Shown: one piece after another, positions 60,867 through 64,000 of the stretch
Numbering within the stretch: the first letter of the stretch is position 1
Layout of the letters: every line of letters starts with the position of its first letter
From: Desulfosporosinus sp049943955
Lineage (GTDB): Bacteria; Bacillota; Desulfitobacteriia; Desulfitobacteriales; Desulfitobacteriaceae
DNA length: 64,000 bases
Direction: 5' to 3'
Assembly: GCF_049943955.1 (NCBI RefSeq)
Contig: NZ_JBNFTW010000001.1
Coordinates: forward strand, 310,001 to 374,000
The notes under the pieces: model-generated
Told to the model about the DNA's origin: nothing
What the model saw: the letters and a program-made list of their open reading frames with translations, nothing else
The model's database searches: none
Program-made: the position numbers and the translations under genes

Positions 60867-62153
60867 TTAACCATTTGAATTAATTAAGGGTATGGTGCTT
60901 CCGCCATAAGGCATAATTATTGTTTTATACTTTGGGTTTGCAATATCAGCTAGCTTAAAGGCCTCATCCAGAGAGTTGGTACCAAGGATACCCATTGGTT
61001 CCACAAGCTCGGGGGCAATTGAAGAATAGAGAATTACTTTAGCCTTACGGGTAGATTCAACAGCAGCATAGAAGATATAACCTGGTATGGTGAAATTCCT
61101 GCGCAGTTCGGGATCAAGACTACCATTTTTTAAAGGATTACTCCAGCTAAAGAACTCGTCTGCTCCAGCTCCTTCGCGGCATTCAGCAAGCAAGAGAATA
61201 GTTCCTCCTGGTTTAACGGCCAAAGCTGCATTGAATAATGACTTCGTTGATTGATAAAGAGAGATGTCCTTAGGAAATCCTCCACAGCTCGCAATGACTA
61301 AATCCGCTAGTTCAGGGATTGAAACTCCAAACTTTTCGTCCGCCCATCGGCATCCTTCTTCCCAAGCGGTAAGCCAATGCCCTCCGACAAGCTTGGCGAT
61401 ATCTCCATTAGTATCAATAATAGAATTGATAAGAAAATCAGGATTTACAAACTCTGTGCATTCAACCATATCTAAGTGTAAGGGATTATTGAGAACTGCT
61501 CCTACTCCGATCAGCGGATTGGATTGTTCTGCTTCGGGGTCAAGAGAATGCAAATGATTCTGAGCAATGGTTTTGCGGCTTGATACTCCGGGAACAACAG
61601 ATTTGCGGCCTCCGCCAAAGCCTGCCATCAAATGGTGGACAATTCCACCGGTTAAAATGACCTTCCGGTCTATGACCAGCTTATTCACTTCTACCTCAGT
61701 TCCGCGGGAGGTCGTTCCAACATACACCATCTCTGAATGATCACAATCGTGATCAATAACTTCTAATCGCTTGAATAAGTTTTCGCCAATAATTCGCTTC
61801 TTTTCCTCCGGTGTTCCTCCTCGATGAGTTCCGGTAGCCACGAGGACAACAATATCTTTGTCGGGAATTCCCAGTTGGTTAAGTCGATCAACGACAGGAG
61901 GCAAATATTGTGAGAGCCGAATAAGACGAGTGATGTCACTTACAACAATGGTTACCTTATCTCCTGCCTGGAAGAGCTCATTAAAGGGCTTAGAGTCTAT
62001 TGGCTGTTCCAGCAAGTTATTAACTTCTTGATCAATATTACTAACTGGGGTTAGGTCCTGTGTTTTAAGAATCTTAATTAAATTTTCTTCCGGAAGTTGA
62101 ACCTCAATTCCTGTCTCACCATATTTAAGTCTGTAGCTATGCAACGTCTCCAT
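60867..62153 (-). CDS. LarA-like nickel-pincer racemase family protein
   Basis: 428 residues from the chosen ATG, although its AGGAGG is unusually close. In this numbering the lysine that carries the nickel-pincer cofactor in LarA falls at K184 (AGFGGGRKSVVPG), with H174 just before it and H110 in TGTHRGG; D73 sits in SDITR. It likely racemises lactate or a related 2-hydroxy acid. The cofactor-synthesis genes larB, larC and larE are not in the window. The symporter downstream may supply the substrate. Confidence 0.83.
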   Translation of the reverse strand: METLHSYRLKYGETGIEVQLPEENLIKILKTQDLTPVSNIDQEVNNLLEQPIDSKPFNELFQAGDKVTIVVSDITRLIRLSQYLPPVVDRLNQLGIPDKDIVVLVATGTHRGGTPEEKKRIIGENLFKRLEVIDHDCDHSEMVYVGTTSRGTEVEVNKLVIDRKVILTGGIVHHLMAGFGGGRKSVVPGVSSRKTIAQNHLHSLDPEAEQSNPLIGVGAVLNNPLHLDMVECTEFVNPDFLINSIIDTNGDIAKLVGGHWLTAWEEGCRWADEKFGVSIPELADLVIASCGGFPKDISLYQSTKSLFNAALAVKPGGTILLLAECREGAGADEFFSWSNPLKNGSLDPELRRNFTIPGYIFYAAVESTRKAKVILYSSIAPELVEPMGILGTNSLDEAFKLADIANPKYKTIIMPYGGSTIPLINSNG

Positions 62154-62235
62154 ACCTCCTAAAAACATAACACCCCATAGGGTGTAGATTTCGGTCAATT
62201 TAATTACCATACGATAACTGATGAGTATTATTGCT

Positions 62236-62264
62236 ATTATACAACAGTTTTGTTGCAAATTAAA
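62236..62264 (-). promoter_or_regulatory. Promoter of the racemase-symporter transcript
   Basis: On the minus strand a perfect TATAAT (62236-62241) with a weak TTTAAT at 17-base spacing. Confidence 0.5.
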
Positions 62265-62447
62265 CCATATTTCATTCTTTTTTGTCCAAAGAAATCAGCA
62301 CAAGAAAGAATTCTAAAGCCAAAGGTTTGGTAACGTCTAAATAATAAGATAACAAGATAACCGAGGGGGTTGCGATCTGTAAAGAGGCTGCCTTACTCGG
62401 TTGTTCAATGCCATCGCTAAAACTGGACATAGACTACAAATTAATGG

Positions 62448-62476
62448 TTGACAGGCTGGCAGAATCCTCCTAAAAT
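62448..62476 (+). promoter_or_regulatory. Promoter of the dehydrogenase operon
   Basis: TTGACA (62448-62453), a 17-base spacer and TAAAAT (62471-62476). Confidence 0.8.
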
Positions 62477-62536
62477 GGAATGCGAGTAAAAATACAACCG
62501 AATGCATAAAATTTCGCGAAAGTCAGGGACATAAAA

Positions 62537-63643
62537 ATGAAAATAGTGTTCGGGCATGGTAAATATATTCGCGGAGAAGGTTTGATCGACCAAATTGGAG
62601 ACCATGTAGGTCCTTTTGGCAAAAAGGTATGCTTGTTTGGCGGCAAAACATCGTTATCGATCGTATCTGCTCCGATAACGAAAGAACTAACACAGCATGG
62701 CTTTGAGATGCTTCCTCCTATTTGGTATGGTGGAGAATGTAGTGAGCGGAATATTTACAGCCTAAAAAATCAAGTTGAGGAGTTTCATCCCGATGTTCTT
62801 CTTGTTGCTGGCGGCGGTAAGGCACTTGATACCATTAAAGCTTTGGGATATCTGCTGGATCTTCCGGTGATTGCAATTCCCACGATTGCTTCGACTTGCG
62901 CCGCAGGAACTTGTATATCCATTCTTTATGATGATAAGGGAGAATTTCTGGAGATCAGTCGTAATTCCAAGAATCCAGATCTGATCTTAGTGGATACTCA
63001 AATTATTCGTAATGCACCTGTACGATATCTGATTTCCGGGATCGGCGATACGTTAGCAAAATGGTTTGAATCCAAGGCTTCAAATCAAAAAGCGGTACCA
63101 AATGCTTTTAATGGTAGTGCCGTTGAGTTAGCCCGATTTGTTTATGAACTTTTATTAAAGGAAGGAAAACAAGCGACCGAGTCGATACGTAAGGGAGTTG
63201 TTTCCAAAGAACTTGACGATGTTATCGATGCTATCATCGCTGTGAGCGGCAGTATCAGTAACTATGGCGGAGATGATTGCCGGACTGCTGGAGCTCATGC
63301 TGTCTATTCGGGACTCACTATTTTTCCGGAGATTCATGAGGTGTATCACGGGGAAATTGTTGCCTTCGGAATTTTAACGCAGTTAGCTATGGAAGGTTGT
63401 CCGGATGAAGAGATACAGGACGTCATTGCTTACCTTCGACAGGTAAATTTACCCTGCACCTTAGGCGAGATGGGAATTGAATCTTCTCATATCTCAGAAG
63501 AACAATGGCAAATCCTTGGCAATGTTACTGTCGAGATTGAGGATATGGCTAATATGCCCTTTGAAGTGACTCCCCAAATGGTGATCGCTGGAATTCGCCG
63601 AGCGGATGAACTGGGGAGGAGGAGACAATTCAATGGATGTTAA
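62537..63643 (+). CDS. GldA-like iron/zinc-containing dehydrogenase
   Basis: 368 residues of the glycerol dehydrogenase-like branch. Nucleotide-binding AGGGKALDT near residues 91-99, TIASTCAAGT near 116-125 and metal ligands D171 (SGIGDTLAKW), H254 (AGAHAVYSG) and H271 (VYHGEIVAFG). Substrate could be glycerol or another polyol or hydroxy acid. The 3' end overlaps the next gene by 11 bases, and the shared promoter implies co-expression with an aminotransferase. Confidence 0.85.
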   Translation: MKIVFGHGKYIRGEGLIDQIGDHVGPFGKKVCLFGGKTSLSIVSAPITKELTQHGFEMLPPIWYGGECSERNIYSLKNQVEEFHPDVLLVAGGGKALDTIKALGYLLDLPVIAIPTIASTCAAGTCISILYDDKGEFLEISRNSKNPDLILVDTQIIRNAPVRYLISGIGDTLAKWFESKASNQKAVPNAFNGSAVELARFVYELLLKEGKQATESIRKGVVSKELDDVIDAIIAVSGSISNYGGDDCRTAGAHAVYSGLTIFPEIHEVYHGEIVAFGILTQLAMEGCPDEEIQDVIAYLRQVNLPCTLGEMGIESSHISEEQWQILGNVTVEIEDMANMPFEVTPQMVIAGIRRADELGRRRQFNGC

Positions 63644-64000
63644 AAACATCGTCCGCAAGGTATATCCTAAGTTGACACCTTATACGTGCGAGCTGGCAGA
63701 TTTGCCAGTCGAAGAAATTAAAACGGTTCTTGGTCGGGAGACAGTATATAAGTTATCCTTTAATGAAAGCCCGTTAGGCCCGTCTCCCAAAGCGATTCAA
63801 GCGATGACGGATTCTCTGAGTAATTTAAACCTTTATCCCAGCTCAGCAGGGGAATCGATCATGAAGAAGATTGCTGAGATCGAGGGTATTAACTCAAAGC
63901 AGGTTATCCTTTCCAATGGTGCTGATGAAATGATCATACTTATAGCTCAAACGTTTTTGGAGCCTGAGGATGAGGTCATTATCCCGAAATTGAGTTTCAT
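63633..64000 (+). CDS. HisC-like class I aminotransferase (N-terminal part)
   Basis: 122 codons are inside the window; the gene runs off the end. GAGGAGGAG precedes the ATG. The fragment shows the fold-type I histidinol-phosphate aminotransferase start: LSFNESPLGPSPKAI, NLYPSSAGESIMKKIAEIEG and LSNGADEMIILIAQTFLEPEDEV. The catalytic lysine is beyond the edge. It may be a broad amino-acid aminotransferase rather than HisC, since no other his gene is near. Confidence 0.85.
   Translation, partial: MDVKNIVRKVYPKLTPYTCELADLPVEEIKTVLGRETVYKLSFNESPLGPSPKAIQAMTDSLSNLNLYPSSAGESIMKKIAEIEGINSKQVILSNGADEMIILIAQTFLEPEDEVIIPKLSF

Larger units (their letters stand above)
62154..62536. other. Divergent control region
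   Basis: Two promoters are visible, one per strand. An AACCGAG/CTCGGTT inverted repeat at 62359-62402 lies between them and could be a terminator-like hairpin or operator. Otherwise unassigned. Confidence 0.5.

Noticed and set aside
1..64000. tRNA, rRNA, CRISPR arrays
   Set aside because: Both strands were scanned by eye; no cloverleaf with conserved T-loop, no ribosomal RNA stretch and no regularly spaced repeats were seen.

Overview
The window looks like chromosome from a Gram-positive anaerobe of the Firmicutes, most likely a spore-forming Peptococcaceae/Desulfitobacteriaceae relative such as Desulfosporosinus or Desulfitobacterium. That placement is inferred from gene content, strong AGGAGG-type ribosome binding sites, moderate-to-low GC, lipoprotein-type binding proteins and BceAB-type transporters. 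It was not tested by any search. No rRNA, tRNA, CRISPR array, integrase or intact transposase was seen.

Region by region. (1) 1-8.1 kb: a polyamine operon. It holds the end of potA, then potB, potC, an aldehyde dehydrogenase, a putrescine-type aminotransferase, an iron alcohol dehydrogenase, a GABA-type aminotransferase and a small zinc-ribbon protein. Together they give a route putrescine -> 4-aminobutanal -> GABA -> succinate semialdehyde -> 4-hydroxybutyrate. (2) 8.2-13.6 kb: signal transduction. A receiver-kinase protein faces a large hybrid histidine kinase followed by an AraC-type response regulator. (3) 13.7-24.0 kb: a complete urea uptake and hydrolysis block, urtABCDE then ureABC-EFG-D. 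(4) 24.3-27.7 kb: a TetR regulator with a clear promoter and operator, and an 890-residue phosphotransferase of the PEP synthase/rifampin phosphotransferase type. (5) 28.1-33.5 kb: a MacAB-like exporter whose permease is frameshifted at a T10 run, facing a DrrAB-like exporter and its AraC/GyrI-like regulator. (6) 33.7-38.6 kb: unknown membrane proteins and a BceAB-like transporter without a neighbouring two-component system.

(7) 39.1-54.8 kb: a surface-glycan island. It has a glucose-1-phosphate cytidylyltransferase, several family 2 glycosyltransferases, an FkbM methyltransferase, two polysaccharide pyruvyl transferase-like proteins, and three intact radical SAM proteins. It also carries at least six decayed gene remnants. 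A recurring Rossmann-like module is joined to three different catalytic domains, and a duplicated GT2/radical-SAM pair has decayed reciprocally. This is the most unusual part of the window. (8) 55.0-59.0 kb: a membrane protein, CcdA, a TlpA/ResA-like thioredoxin, and an OmpR-type two-component system. (9) 59.2-64.0 kb: a sodium:solute symporter and a LarA-like nickel racemase on the minus strand, diverging from a GldA-like dehydrogenase and the start of a HisC-like aminotransferase.

Three copies of a dispersed palindromic repeat (near 8.3, 35.3 and 60.7 kb) lie in spacers between these blocks. Two hairpins with T-runs sit upstream of the sensor kinase and of urtA, suggesting termination or attenuation there.
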